From JBCAXA01 sp038534295 (GTDB taxonomy: Bacteria > Pseudomonadota > Gammaproteobacteria > Steroidobacterales > Woeseiaceae), in contig JBCAXA010000001.1 of NCBI GenBank assembly GCA_038534295.1, forward strand, positions 682,001-746,000: a DNA stretch of 64,000 bases, read 5' to 3'. Below are positions 9,081 through 16,354 of this stretch, in pieces (position 1 is the first letter of the stretch; the number at the start of each line of letters is the position of its first letter). Below the pieces are notes generated by a model that worked only from the letters and a program-made list of their open reading frames with translations, did no database searches and was not told the origin of the DNA. Made by a program: the position numbers and the translations under genes.

Positions 9081-9115
9081 AGCCAACCGTCTGCTCCTGG
9101 CCAAAATCAGACCGA
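9081..9115 (+). repeat. Intergenic repeat, copy A
   Basis: Contains GTCTGCTCCTGGCC and closes as a short hairpin GTCTG...CAGAC. The CTCCTGGCC core is shared with the copies near 9541 and 10608. Like the others, it lies just after a small gene in this accessory row. Confidence 0.5.
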
Positions 9116-9243
9116 AACTGGTCAGTGGCGATACCGCCCATCTCTGACCCGTTGCAGGCGTTCGCAACATCGAGCGCGACTCGGAATAATGTCCGTCTTC
9201 TTTTGATTTACTAGTCAATCTGGAATCAGAGGTCGAAACGAGG

Positions 9244-9495
9244 ATGAGTCAAGCAGGCGCGACACGCTACAGCAGACTTGCTCTGTACGTCGGACTCACG
9301 GGTATTTTTGTGTGTTGCCTTTGGATAGGGTGGTCCGACGTTGATGTGCGAATGACACAGACTGAAGTACGCGAGAGCATTCGGTTTACGATCCGTCAGG
9401 TGATTCAGTTTGCAGTTCAGTTTGCTATTCCTATCGCGATACTCGTTTTCTTCATCAAAGAGATAATTCGTTGGCTTCAGTCAAGAGGGGCTTGA
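9244..9495 (+). CDS. Small membrane protein of unknown function
   Basis: 83 residues with an ATG preceded by CGAGG. Two hydrophobic segments are clear: about 12-29 (LALYVGLTGIFVCCLWIG) and about 55-73 (FAVQFAIPIAILVFFIKEI), joined by a charged loop. No known family is recognised. Its neighbours on both sides are small same-strand genes bounded by related repeats, so it may be a cassette-like accessory gene. Confidence 0.55.
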   Translation: MSQAGATRYSRLALYVGLTGIFVCCLWIGWSDVDVRMTQTEVRESIRFTIRQVIQFAVQFAIPIAILVFFIKEIIRWLQSRGA

Positions 9496-9540
9496 CCGTA
9501 CTCTTGGGGCTCGTAGCGTTGGCAGATGCAAGTTGCGCTA

Positions 9541-9620
9541 AGCGGCCGCTCCTGGCCGAATGCAGCAGCCCGGGCTTCCTGAGTTAAACTCGCAGCCGCT
9601 GACCCATAGCGGACATTGCA
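9541..9620 (+). repeat. Intergenic repeat, copy B
   Basis: About 80 bp that align along their whole length, with roughly four-fifths of positions matching, to copy C at 10048-10125. Shared blocks include CTGCAGCAGCCC-like and GGCTTCyTGAGTTrAACT sequences. The right end has a dyad, CCGCT...AGCGG. It lies between the gene ending at 9495 and the one starting at 9652. Confidence 0.7.
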
Positions 9621-9651
9621 CTACTCACCAAATTCAGGCCATCGACCCACA

Positions 9652-10017
9652 ATGGATATAGAACTAGAGGTGCAAGGACTTGTAGTAAAAGTCTTGGACG
9701 GTGCGTACACCGCAGACAACGCCATCACTGGCGAAGGCATAGAGTTTGCAACATCGATTGTCGATGATCTCGACGCCTACAAGACAACCGCGGCGGATCA
9801 ATTGGTCAGTTTGTACAACGAGGTTTGGCTTGACGACAAAATTGGAGAGCTTTCGGCGACTCAAATCGCGAGTCTGCTCATCAACCCGAAGGTCGTGATT
9901 TATGACGTAGAAGGTGCGGCGTGCATCTACTTCAACGATTCAGATATGTTTGCGGGCCACTATGTTGAAATCTCGATTGACCAGTTTCAGGTGAATGGAA
10001 TAGGAATTGTTGGGTAA
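9652..10017 (+). CDS. Hypothetical acidic protein
   Basis: 121 residues from the ATG at 9652; an upstream in-frame start at 9616 would begin inside repeat copy B and is less likely. The protein is acidic, without signal peptide or membrane segment, and has alternating beta-like stretches (VVIYDVEGAACIYFNDSD, HYVEISIDQF). Small acidic cytoplasmic proteins like this are often immunity or antitoxin proteins, but no motif proves that here. It is bracketed by the two best-matching repeats, B and C. Confidence 0.6.
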   Translation: MDIELEVQGLVVKVLDGAYTADNAITGEGIEFATSIVDDLDAYKTTAADQLVSLYNEVWLDDKIGELSATQIASLLINPKVVIYDVEGAACIYFNDSDMFAGHYVEISIDQFQVNGIGIVG

Positions 10018-10047
10018 CGTGCGTTGCGTGCGGCTGACGTTAGCCAA

Positions 10048-10125
10048 TGTCCGGTTTTGGCCGACTGCAGCAGCCCTGGCTTCTTGAGTTGAACTGGCGG
10101 CCGCTGCCCCTTAGCGAACCTTCAC
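10048..10125 (+). repeat. Intergenic repeat, copy C
   Basis: Begins TGTCCGGTTTTGGCCGA and continues with the same blocks as copy B up to the AGCGAACCTTCA end. It lies between the unknown gene ending at 10017 and the MAPEG gene, so the 9652-10017 gene is flanked by direct copies. Confidence 0.7.
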
Positions 10126-10149
10126 TTAAATTAGAAGAGGATTGGGTCG

Positions 10150-10551
10150 ATGTTAACTGTGACTGCGATTGCCGCGTCGGTGCTGGGACTGTTGTACTTG
10201 CGGCTATCGCTAAACGTCATCGGATTTCGCCGAAAACACGGCGTTAGCGTGGGGGATGGCGGACACGAAGACCTGCTTCGCGCAATACGTTCTCAAGCTA
10301 ATCTGGCCGAATACGCCCCAATAGCTCTACTTCTAGTGGCTTGCTTGGAGCTGAATCAGGCTCCGGTCTGGATAACGTCTGTCCTGGCCGCATCGTTTGT
10401 CGCAGGTCGGCTGTTACATCCGATCGGAATGAAAAGAACCGATTCACGACTGAAGCCGAGAGTCAGAGGAATGCAACTAACACTTTTGTCGTTGCTGGCA
10501 CTCGGCATAGCGAACTTTGTCGTCGTAGCCTTGTTGATCTTCAATCAATAA
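10150..10551 (+). CDS. MAPEG family membrane protein
   Basis: 133 residues with four predicted transmembrane helices (about 3-19, 55-72, 74-92, 110-131). The loop after helix 1 carries the family signature LLRAIRSQANLAEYAPIALL, equivalent to the conserved R-x-x-R-A-x-x-N-x-x-E of MAPEG proteins. Members bind glutathione or eicosanoid-like substrates, but the bacterial role is generally unknown. It is the last of the small-gene row before the nrdJ terminator. Confidence 0.85.
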   Translation: MLTVTAIAASVLGLLYLRLSLNVIGFRRKHGVSVGDGGHEDLLRAIRSQANLAEYAPIALLLVACLELNQAPVWITSVLAASFVAGRLLHPIGMKRTDSRLKPRVRGMQLTLLSLLALGIANFVVVALLIFNQ

Positions 10552-10607
10552 ATGCTGGGGCGAAGTGGTCTTGCCTGGAGAAAGCAGACACCTGAGCTTG
10601 GCCCCAT

Positions 10608-10645
10608 TGTCCGCTCCTGGCCGGTAACGGACCTTCGCAACTCCC
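10608..10645 (+). repeat. Intergenic repeat, copy D
   Basis: TGTCCGCTCCTGGCCGG followed by CGGACCTTCGC, giving a GTCCG...CGGAC hairpin. It shares the CGCTCCTGGCC core with copies A and B. It closes the row of small genes on its right side. Confidence 0.5.
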
Positions 10646-10671
10646 GCAGAGTATCTCTCTCGAGTAAGGAA

Positions 10672-10722
10672 CAAAAAAATAGCCCGGAGACGGACCCCAA
10701 AAAAAGGGGGTATCTCCGGGCT
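10672..10722 (-). terminator. Intrinsic terminator for nrdJa-nrdJb
   Basis: Read on the minus strand, AGCCCGGAGA pairs perfectly with TCTCCGGGCT (10713-10722 with 10681-10690). An inner CCCC...GGGG stem lies around a run of T, and ATTTTTTTG follows. It sits 140 bp after the nrdJb stop. The rest of the 310-bp gap (10552-10861) holds repeat D and nothing else I can identify. Confidence 0.85.
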
Positions 10723-10861
10723 AATTAGTGTTGTCAGTCGCAACTTATCGGGTCATAAATCGCAGCGCATACGAAACCCGAATTTCAGACCTTTGTGATT
10801 TCCAGTATCACCTTATGGGGTTCGAATATCAGCTAATGCGCTAATCCACACTGCGATAGCG

Positions 10862-11584
10862 CTAACCGCACTTCGAGTCGCCGCAGGCGAGACAGGTCAT
10901 GCAACCGTCCAACATGATCACGGCGACTTCGTTGCACTTAGCGCAGAGTTGCGCCCCTTCGGGGTACCGGTCATCGCCTTCGGCGAAGGCATCGGTTTGC
11001 TTGCGGCTCTCTTCGTACTCGGCACGCTTTTCGTCGATCAGCCGGCGCTGATGTTCGTCGGGACCGGTCTTCTTTAGCAGTCCGATCAGGCGTAAGTGCT
11101 TTTCGACGATGTGACCGAGTTCGGCAATGATCGACGGCATGAATTTGCCGCCGGGCTGCCAGTAGCCGCCGCGTGGATCGAACACGGCTTTCAGCTCATC
11201 GACCAAGAACGTGACGTCGCCACCTTTGCGGAAGACCGCCGAGATAATGCGCGTCAATGCGACAATCCACTGGTAGTGATCGAGGTTCTTCGAGTTGATG
11301 AAAATCTCAAACGGGCGCCGCTGCTCATGCTCGGTGCCTTCGTTCAGCACGATGTCGTTAATCGTCACGTACATCGCATGATCTGACACCGGGGTCTTCA
11401 CTTTATAGGTCGAGCCAATGAGCATCTCTGGACGCTCGAGCTTCTCGTGCATCCGAATGACATTGGCACTATCACCCGCGGCCGGCGCGAGCACTTTAGG
11501 CTCGGCAGCAGCTTCGACTTCGGCTTCCTCTTGCTTCTTGACTGAGTAGCCGACAATTTTCTTTTCAATTTTAATCGGTGGCAT
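10862..11584 (-). CDS. nrdJb: Class II (B12-dependent) ribonucleotide reductase, small subunit NrdJb (TSCPD domain)
   Basis: 240 residues matching the C-terminal part of class II RNR, encoded separately as in Pseudomonas aeruginosa NrdJb. After a Lys/Glu/Ala-rich N-terminal linker comes the TSCPD-type domain (RPFEIFINSKNLDHYQWIVA, LTRIISAVFRKGGDVTFLVD). The C-terminus has cysteine pairs (CAKC near 217, CMTCLACGDSKCG at the end) that in this family include the redox-active pair that re-reduces the catalytic subunit. It lies 180 bp downstream of nrdJa and ahead of a shared terminator. Confidence 0.9.
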   Translation of the reverse strand: MPPIKIEKKIVGYSVKKQEEAEVEAAAEPKVLAPAAGDSANVIRMHEKLERPEMLIGSTYKVKTPVSDHAMYVTINDIVLNEGTEHEQRRPFEIFINSKNLDHYQWIVALTRIISAVFRKGGDVTFLVDELKAVFDPRGGYWQPGGKFMPSIIAELGHIVEKHLRLIGLLKKTGPDEHQRRLIDEKRAEYEESRKQTDAFAEGDDRYPEGAQLCAKCNEVAVIMLDGCMTCLACGDSKCG

Positions 11585-11658
11585 CGTTGTGTCCTTTCAG
11601 TTCCCGCTACGACGGGCGGGGTTGCTCAAAGACGTTCAGGCGCGTCCAGAACAAGGAA

Positions 11659-11714
11659 GGATCGGCCGAAGAAACGGCGTGTACACGAGTACATGAGCTC
11701 TCTAAGGCCGATCC
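11659..11714. repeat. Inverted repeat between nrdJa and nrdJb
   Basis: GGATCGGCC (11659-11667) and GGCCGATCC (11706-11714) are perfect inverted copies with a 38-nt loop that contains a smaller GTGTACACGAGTACATG dyad. In the nrdJa-nrdJb transcript this would form a stable hairpin. It lacks a T-run, so it could be an attenuator or processing site rather than a full terminator. Confidence 0.55.
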
Positions 11715-11764
11715 TGACGCCGTTACGGACCGTCTGAATCGTCTTTCCCACTACGTTCGGCTAC

Positions 11765-13912
11765 TTAGAACTTTCCGTAGTAGCCCTCTTTCATGGCATC
11801 GAACAAGTTCGCCGCGGTGTGCATCTCACCGTCGTATTCGACCTCTTCGTCGCCCTTCAGTTCGAGCTTCTCGCCGTTCTCCAATTCGAACACGTACGTC
11901 GTGTTCTTGAGGTCTTCTTCTTTGACCAGCACGCCCTGGAACGCTTCCGGATTGAACCGAAACGTCGTGCAACCCTTCAGGCCCTTCGAATGGGCGTACA
12001 GGTAGATGTGTTTGAAGTCCTCATACGGGAAGTCGGTCGGTACGTTGGCCGTCTTCGAGATCGACGAATCGATCCAGCGCTGCGCGGCGGCTTGAATGTC
12101 GACGTGCTGTTTCGGCGTAATGTCATCCGACGCAACAAAATAGCCCGGCAGCTTCGCCGTTGCATCCTCGGAGCCCGGCATGGCGTTCTGATTAATCAGC
12201 TCGCGGTATGCCAACAGCTCGAACGAGTAGACGTCGACCTTCTCCTTGGACTTTTTGCCTTCGCGAATCACGTTGCGGAAATAGTGATGCGCAAAGCTCG
12301 GCTCAATGCCGTTCGACGCGTTGTTGGCAAGCGATAGCGAAATCGTGCCGGTCGGCGCAATCGACGAATGATGCGTAAACCGTGCGCCAATGGCTTCGAG
12401 CTCGCTTACCAACTCGGGCGCCACTTCAGCAACGCGTTGCATGTAGCGGCTGTAGCGCGTGTGCAGTATCCGACCGGGAATCTGATCGCCGACCTTGTAA
12501 CCGTCCGCAACCATTTCTGGCCGCTTCGCAAGCATCTCCGCGGTTACCGTGAACTCTTCGATCATGATCGGTGCGGGCCCTTTCTCGCGAGCGAGTTCGA
12601 GACCCTCTTCCCAACCCGCCAGCGCCAACTCGCGTGAGACCTTTTCGGTGAACTCGACCGAATCCTCACTACCGTAAGTCATACCGAGCATCGTTATTGT
12701 CGACCCGAGACCCAAAAAGCCCATGCCGTGGCGGCGCTTACGCATGATCTCGTTGCGCTGCTGCGGCAGCGGTAGACCATTGATCTCGACGACGTTGTCG
12801 AGCATGCGCGTGAACACACGGACCACGCTGCCAAACTCGTCCCAGTTGAAGGTCGCTTGATCGGTGAACGGATCGATGACGAACCGCGTCAGATTGACCG
12901 AGCCCAACAGGCAGCTACCGTACGGCGGCAACGGCTGCTCACCGCACGGGTTGGTGGCACGGATGTTCTCGACCCACCAGTTGTTGTTCATTTCATTGAC
13001 GCGATCAATCAATACAAAGCCGGGCTCCGCGAAGTCGTAGGTCGACGCCATGATGACGTCCCACACGCGCTGCGCCGGCAACGTCTTGTAGATGCGACAG
13101 GCCACCATGTTGTCATCGCGACGGACGTAGTTGCCTTCAGCGGGCCATTCACGCCAGACAAACAGTGATTCGTCGTTGAGATCCAGTGCCTCTTTTTCGA
13201 CCTCGTCGCGCAGCACCGGAAACGCCAGCTGCCAGTTGCGCTCTTCGCGCACGGCACTAATAAACTCGTCGGTGATCAACAGCGACAAATTGAACTGGCG
13301 CAGTCGACCATCTTCACGCTTGGCGCGAATAAAATCCATGACGTCCGGATGACCGACGTCGAAGGTGCCCATTTGCGCGCCGCGGCGGCCGCCAGCCGAC
13401 GAGACGGTGAAACACATCCGATCGTAGATATCCATGAACGACAGCGGTCCGGATGTGTAGGCACCAGCGCCGGTAACGAACGCGCCTTTCGGCCGCAGCG
13501 TCGAGAATTCGTAGCCGATGCCGCACCCAGCTTTCAACGTGAGGCCGGCCTCGTGGACTTTACTGAGGATATTGTCCATCGAATCGGCGATCGTGCCCGA
13601 CACCGTGCAGTTGATCGTCGACGTTGCTGGCTTGTGTTCCTGTGCGCCGGCATTGGAAATGATGCGTCCGGCCGGGATCGCGCCGTTGCGCAATGCCCAC
13701 AAGAAACGCTCGTACCAGTGTTCCCGCTTAGCTTCGTGCTCGACGTCAGCCAGTGCCCGAGCGACACGCGCATACGTATCGTCGATGGACTGGTCGATCG
13801 CCGCGCCGTTCTTCGCACTCAGCCGGTACTTGGTCTCCCAAATGTCCAGTGACGCCGGCTGAAAAGAAATGTCGCTGACCGTTTTGGAATCGTAGTTCAC
13901 AGCGGACTTCAT
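11765..13912 (-). CDS. nrdJa: Class II (B12-dependent) ribonucleotide reductase, catalytic subunit NrdJa
   Basis: 715 residues, the size of split NrdJa. It reduces ribonucleotides to deoxyribonucleotides using adenosylcobalamin, independent of oxygen. Visible signatures are the N-terminal barrel start (NGAIPAGRIISNAGA), GCGIGYEFSTLRPKG, SSAGGRRGAQMGTFDVGHPD, the finger-loop NPCGEQPLPPYGSCLLGSVN with the catalytic Cys, and PTGTISLSLANNASNGIEPS. It pairs with nrdJb downstream. The upstream 445 bp hold two NrdR-like boxes and a promoter-like sequence. Confidence 0.94.
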   Translation of the reverse strand: MKSAVNYDSKTVSDISFQPASLDIWETKYRLSAKNGAAIDQSIDDTYARVARALADVEHEAKREHWYERFLWALRNGAIPAGRIISNAGAQEHKPATSTINCTVSGTIADSMDNILSKVHEAGLTLKAGCGIGYEFSTLRPKGAFVTGAGAYTSGPLSFMDIYDRMCFTVSSAGGRRGAQMGTFDVGHPDVMDFIRAKREDGRLRQFNLSLLITDEFISAVREERNWQLAFPVLRDEVEKEALDLNDESLFVWREWPAEGNYVRRDDNMVACRIYKTLPAQRVWDVIMASTYDFAEPGFVLIDRVNEMNNNWWVENIRATNPCGEQPLPPYGSCLLGSVNLTRFVIDPFTDQATFNWDEFGSVVRVFTRMLDNVVEINGLPLPQQRNEIMRKRRHGMGFLGLGSTITMLGMTYGSEDSVEFTEKVSRELALAGWEEGLELAREKGPAPIMIEEFTVTAEMLAKRPEMVADGYKVGDQIPGRILHTRYSRYMQRVAEVAPELVSELEAIGARFTHHSSIAPTGTISLSLANNASNGIEPSFAHHYFRNVIREGKKSKEKVDVYSFELLAYRELINQNAMPGSEDATAKLPGYFVASDDITPKQHVDIQAAAQRWIDSSISKTANVPTDFPYEDFKHIYLYAHSKGLKGCTTFRFNPEAFQGVLVKEEDLKNTTYVFELENGEKLELKGDEEVEYDGEMHTAANLFDAMKEGYYGKF

Positions 13913-14058
13913 ATTGCCCTATTACCCCCGTGGTCGATTATCTCCGCGATGCCTTTTGCGCTGACTACCCCAAAAATAGGGCGCAAAAGTCACCGATGGT
14001 GCGGGTCCCATAAAAAACCGGCGCACCTACCCATGCCTTGAATCTGGTTAGCAAGCAA

Positions 14059-14074
14059 ACACAAGATGTTGTGT
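14059..14074. promoter_or_regulatory. NrdR box 1 upstream of nrdJa
   Basis: ACACAAGATGTTGTGT is a near-perfect dyad and matches the NrdR consensus ACACwATATATwGTGT at 14 of 16 positions. It lies about 145 bp upstream of nrdJa, immediately downstream of a minus-strand -35/-10 pair, where a repressor would block transcription. NrdR senses (d)ATP and represses ribonucleotide reductase genes. Confidence 0.75.
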
Positions 14075-14086
14075 TGCTGCACTGTA

Positions 14087-14116
14087 AGATTAGGCTTTAT
14101 GACAGTTATCTGTCAA
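14087..14116 (-). promoter_or_regulatory. Probable nrdJa promoter
   Basis: On the minus strand a consensus TTGACA (14116-14111) is followed after 18 bp by TAATCT (14092-14087). The -35 half overlaps a perfect palindrome TGACAGTTATCTGTCA (14100-14115). NrdR box 1 covers the expected start-site region. The -10 is poor. Confidence 0.45.
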
Positions 14117-14237
14117 GCCACAATCGCGAAAATTTGACGGTTTATATTATTATAAAAAACAATAACTTAAAACTTTTTTCAAATTTCCTAAATTAACTGA
14201 GATGCAATTTAGTCGTAGTCATAAAACGGTAATGAAA

Positions 14238-14253
14238 ACACAACATATAGTGG
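14238..14253. promoter_or_regulatory. NrdR box 2 in the nrdJa-hsp20 intergenic region
   Basis: ACACAACATATAGTGG matches the NrdR consensus at 14 of 16 positions. It lies 179 bp from box 1, centre to centre, with an AT-rich stretch (14135-14210) between them. The whole gap 13913-14372 therefore holds nrdJ control elements on the left and the hsp20 promoter on the right. Confidence 0.65.
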
Positions 14254-14297
14254 TTGGGTAGCCCGCCCATCAGTTGCCCGGCTCGCGCCGTATGTCG

Positions 14298-14323
14298 CTT
14301 GAAATGCCGTCTCACGGCCCCAT
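14298..14323 (+). promoter_or_regulatory. Sigma-32 (heat-shock) promoter of hsp20
   Basis: CTTGAA (14298-14303), a 14-bp spacer and CCCCAT (14318-14323) match the RpoH consensus CTTGAA-N13-17-CCCCAT exactly in both cores. Transcription would start near 14331, about 42 nt before the hsp20 ATG. Confidence 0.88.
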
Positions 14324-14372
14324 CGTTGCCGCAAGCCAAGTTCTTCTTTAATCCTATTTGTGGAGCAACGAA

Positions 14373-14810
14373 ATGAGCCTAATTCACTACGAACCTTGGA
14401 GTCTTCTGAACCGTTTCCGACGCGATCTGGACGCTCTGGCGGCGACTAGCGACGCCGACAGTGACCGCGACTCCGTGTATAACTGGGTACCAGCGGTCGA
14501 CGTCGCCGAGCGCGACGACAGCTTCGTGCTGAGTGCCGATGTGCCGGGCGTAGACCCTGCAACCATCGACGTCAGCATGGTCGACGGCGCGTTGGTCATT
14601 CGCGGTGAGCGAGTGCGCGACAGCGAGCTCGGGTCAAACGGTGTACGCCGAATCGAGCGCCGGACCGGCAAGTTCTACCGCCGCTTCCAGCTGCCTGACA
14701 CGGTCGACGCCGACAACATTAGCGCACGCAGTTCGTTCGGCGTGCTGGAAGTCACGATTCCGAAGCAGGCCAAGCCTGAGCCGCGTCGCATTACCATAAA
14801 CGCCGCTTAA
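14373..14810 (+). CDS. Hsp20/alpha-crystallin small heat-shock protein
   Basis: 145 residues from the ATG at 14373, preceded by GGAG seven bases upstream. The N-terminal arm (SLIHYEPWSLLNRFRRDLDA) is typical of Class A/B bacterial small heat-shock proteins. The alpha-crystallin domain spans about 45-140 with VPAVDVAERDDSFVLSADVP, GxLxIRGER (GALVIRGERV) and FYRRFQLPDTVD, followed by the conserved FGVLEVTIPK. It holds unfolded proteins for refolding. The sigma-32 promoter upstream supports heat induction, and an intrinsic terminator follows. Confidence 0.93.
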   Translation: MSLIHYEPWSLLNRFRRDLDALAATSDADSDRDSVYNWVPAVDVAERDDSFVLSADVPGVDPATIDVSMVDGALVIRGERVRDSELGSNGVRRIERRTGKFYRRFQLPDTVDADNISARSSFGVLEVTIPKQAKPEPRRITINAA

Positions 14811-14826
14811 GCTTCCTAGACAGACT

Positions 14827-14866
14827 CCGCGCGGTCGGAACGATCCGGCCGCGCGGCGGTCTTTTC
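14827..14866 (+). terminator. Intrinsic terminator after hsp20
   Basis: CCGCGCGGTCGGA pairs with TCCGGCCGCGCGG (one G-T wobble) around an ACGA loop, followed by CGGTCTTTT. It isolates the heat-shock gene from the protease gene 50 bp further on. Confidence 0.8.
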
Positions 14867-14919
14867 TGATGGTTCACGCAAGACCCCGCGGCGTGCGGGC
14901 CGTACAAAAGGATGTCTCA

Positions 14920-16266
14920 ATGCAAGCACTGATTCGTCGCAGTGGCGCGCTCGCTGCCCTGTCATTTTTGTTCGTCACCGGTGCCCAGGCCGCGCTGCCG
15001 CTGGTTGTCGATGGCCAGCCGCTGCCGTCGCTGGCTCCGCTGATCAAAGAAGTGGCGCCCGCAGTCGTCAACATCCAAGTCAAATCGACCGTTTCTCGGC
15101 GCTCGCCGTTTGCCGACGACCCGCTGAGTCGACGCTTCTTCGGCATCCCCGACCAACCTCGTGAGCGCACCGTTCAAGGGCAGGGTTCTGGCGTTATTGT
15201 CGACGCGGCGAGCGGTTACATCGTGACGAATCATCACGTCGTGCAAAACGCCGACGAGATTCAGGTCACGTTGCTCGACGATCGCGTCCTCACCGCGGAG
15301 ATCATCGGTTCCGACCCGGGCACCGACATCGCGGTACTTAAAGTGGAAGCGCGCGATCTGGTCGAACTGCCGTTTGGCGATTCGGAAAAAGCCGAAGTCG
15401 GCGACTTCGTTATCGCGATCGGCAATCCTTTCGGCCTTACGCACACCGTGACCTCCGGCATCATCAGCGCACAGGGCCGGATGGGTATCGGTGGCCGCGA
15501 AGCGTACGAAGACTTCATTCAGACCGACGCGTCGATCAACCCGGGCAACAGCGGCGGTGCATTGGTCAACCTGCGCGGCGAGCTCATCGGGGTTAACTCG
15601 GCCATTTTGTCGCGCACTGGCGGCAATATCGGCATCGGGTTTGCGATTCCGTCGACCATCACGCAAACGGTCATGCGCCAGCTCCTCGAATTTGGCGAGG
15701 TGCGGCGCGGTCTGCTCGGTGTATCCATCGATGACGTCGGCCGCGAAGATGCGGAGATGTTCGGCCTGACCGCCGGCGGCGGCGCCATCATCGTAGCGGT
15801 AACGCCCGACTCGGCCGCTGAGAAAGCCGGCATCCTTCTGGGCGACATCATTATCGGTGTCGACAACAAATCGATCACCGGCGCCAATGAGCTGCGCAAC
15901 GCGATTGGACTCAAGTCAGCCGGTGAGGTCGTCAATGTGCGCCTCGTCCGCGAGGGTGAGGTCCGCACCGTTAAAGCAACCTTAGGTGAGCAAGCTGCCG
16001 TTACCGCAGCGGTCGGCGGCGAAATTCATCCTGGGCTGGAAGGCGCCGAGTTTGCGGCTGCTGAAGACGGTGGCGTTGAGATTGTGGCCGTCGCGGAAAA
16101 TTCGCGCGCGGCATCTTGGCAACTCGCGCCCGGCGATATCATTTTGAAGGTCAATCAACGAACCGTTACTAGCGTCAACGAATTGGTGGACGCGGCAACC
16201 GGCCAACGCGTGCTCTGGTTGCTCGTGCAGCGCGGCGAGTCGCGCTTCATTCGCCAGATACGTTAA
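14920..16266 (+). CDS. degQ: DegP/DegQ-type periplasmic serine endoprotease (HtrA)
   Basis: 448 residues from the ATG at 14920, chosen for its AAAAGGA Shine-Dalgarno and the signal peptide that follows (cut after GAQA). The trypsin-like domain carries the full triad: His106 (TNHHVV), Asp136 (PGTDIAVL) and Ser211 (NPGNSGGAL). Two PDZ domains follow (about 270-350 with GAIIVAVTPDSAAEKAGI, and 370-445 with SRAASWQLAPGDIILKVNQR). It degrades misfolded envelope proteins. Its position after hsp20 and before slt makes a protein-quality and cell-wall cluster. DegQ rather than DegP is suggested by length only. Confidence 0.92.
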   Translation: MQALIRRSGALAALSFLFVTGAQAALPLVVDGQPLPSLAPLIKEVAPAVVNIQVKSTVSRRSPFADDPLSRRFFGIPDQPRERTVQGQGSGVIVDAASGYIVTNHHVVQNADEIQVTLLDDRVLTAEIIGSDPGTDIAVLKVEARDLVELPFGDSEKAEVGDFVIAIGNPFGLTHTVTSGIISAQGRMGIGGREAYEDFIQTDASINPGNSGGALVNLRGELIGVNSAILSRTGGNIGIGFAIPSTITQTVMRQLLEFGEVRRGLLGVSIDDVGREDAEMFGLTAGGGAIIVAVTPDSAAEKAGILLGDIIIGVDNKSITGANELRNAIGLKSAGEVVNVRLVREGEVRTVKATLGEQAAVTAAVGGEIHPGLEGAEFAAAEDGGVEIVAVAENSRAASWQLAPGDIILKVNQRTVTSVNELVDAATGQRVLWLLVQRGESRFIRQIR

Positions 16267-16354
16267 CTAGTCACGGCTTAGATGCTGTTGCAATGCATGG
16301 TCCGGCGTCACGCCTGACCATGCCTCGGGCGGGCCTGGATGTTAGCATCGGGGC

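Noticed and set aside
8795..9082. A 95-codon ATG-started plus-strand frame
   Set aside because: It overlaps the Sel1-like repeat in another frame, and its Arg/Leu-rich translation shows no pattern. The Sel1-like frame explains the conserved-looking sequence.
9541..10125. Confirmed integron attC sites
   Set aside because: The repeats have dyads, but I found no clear RYYYAAC/GTTRRRY core pair and no integrase in the window. I kept the cassette idea only as a hypothesis.
13913..14357. A cobalamin riboswitch upstream of nrdJa
   Set aside because: I looked on the minus strand for the conserved B12 box (GCCACTG) and related core helices and found neither. The region shows NrdR-like boxes instead.
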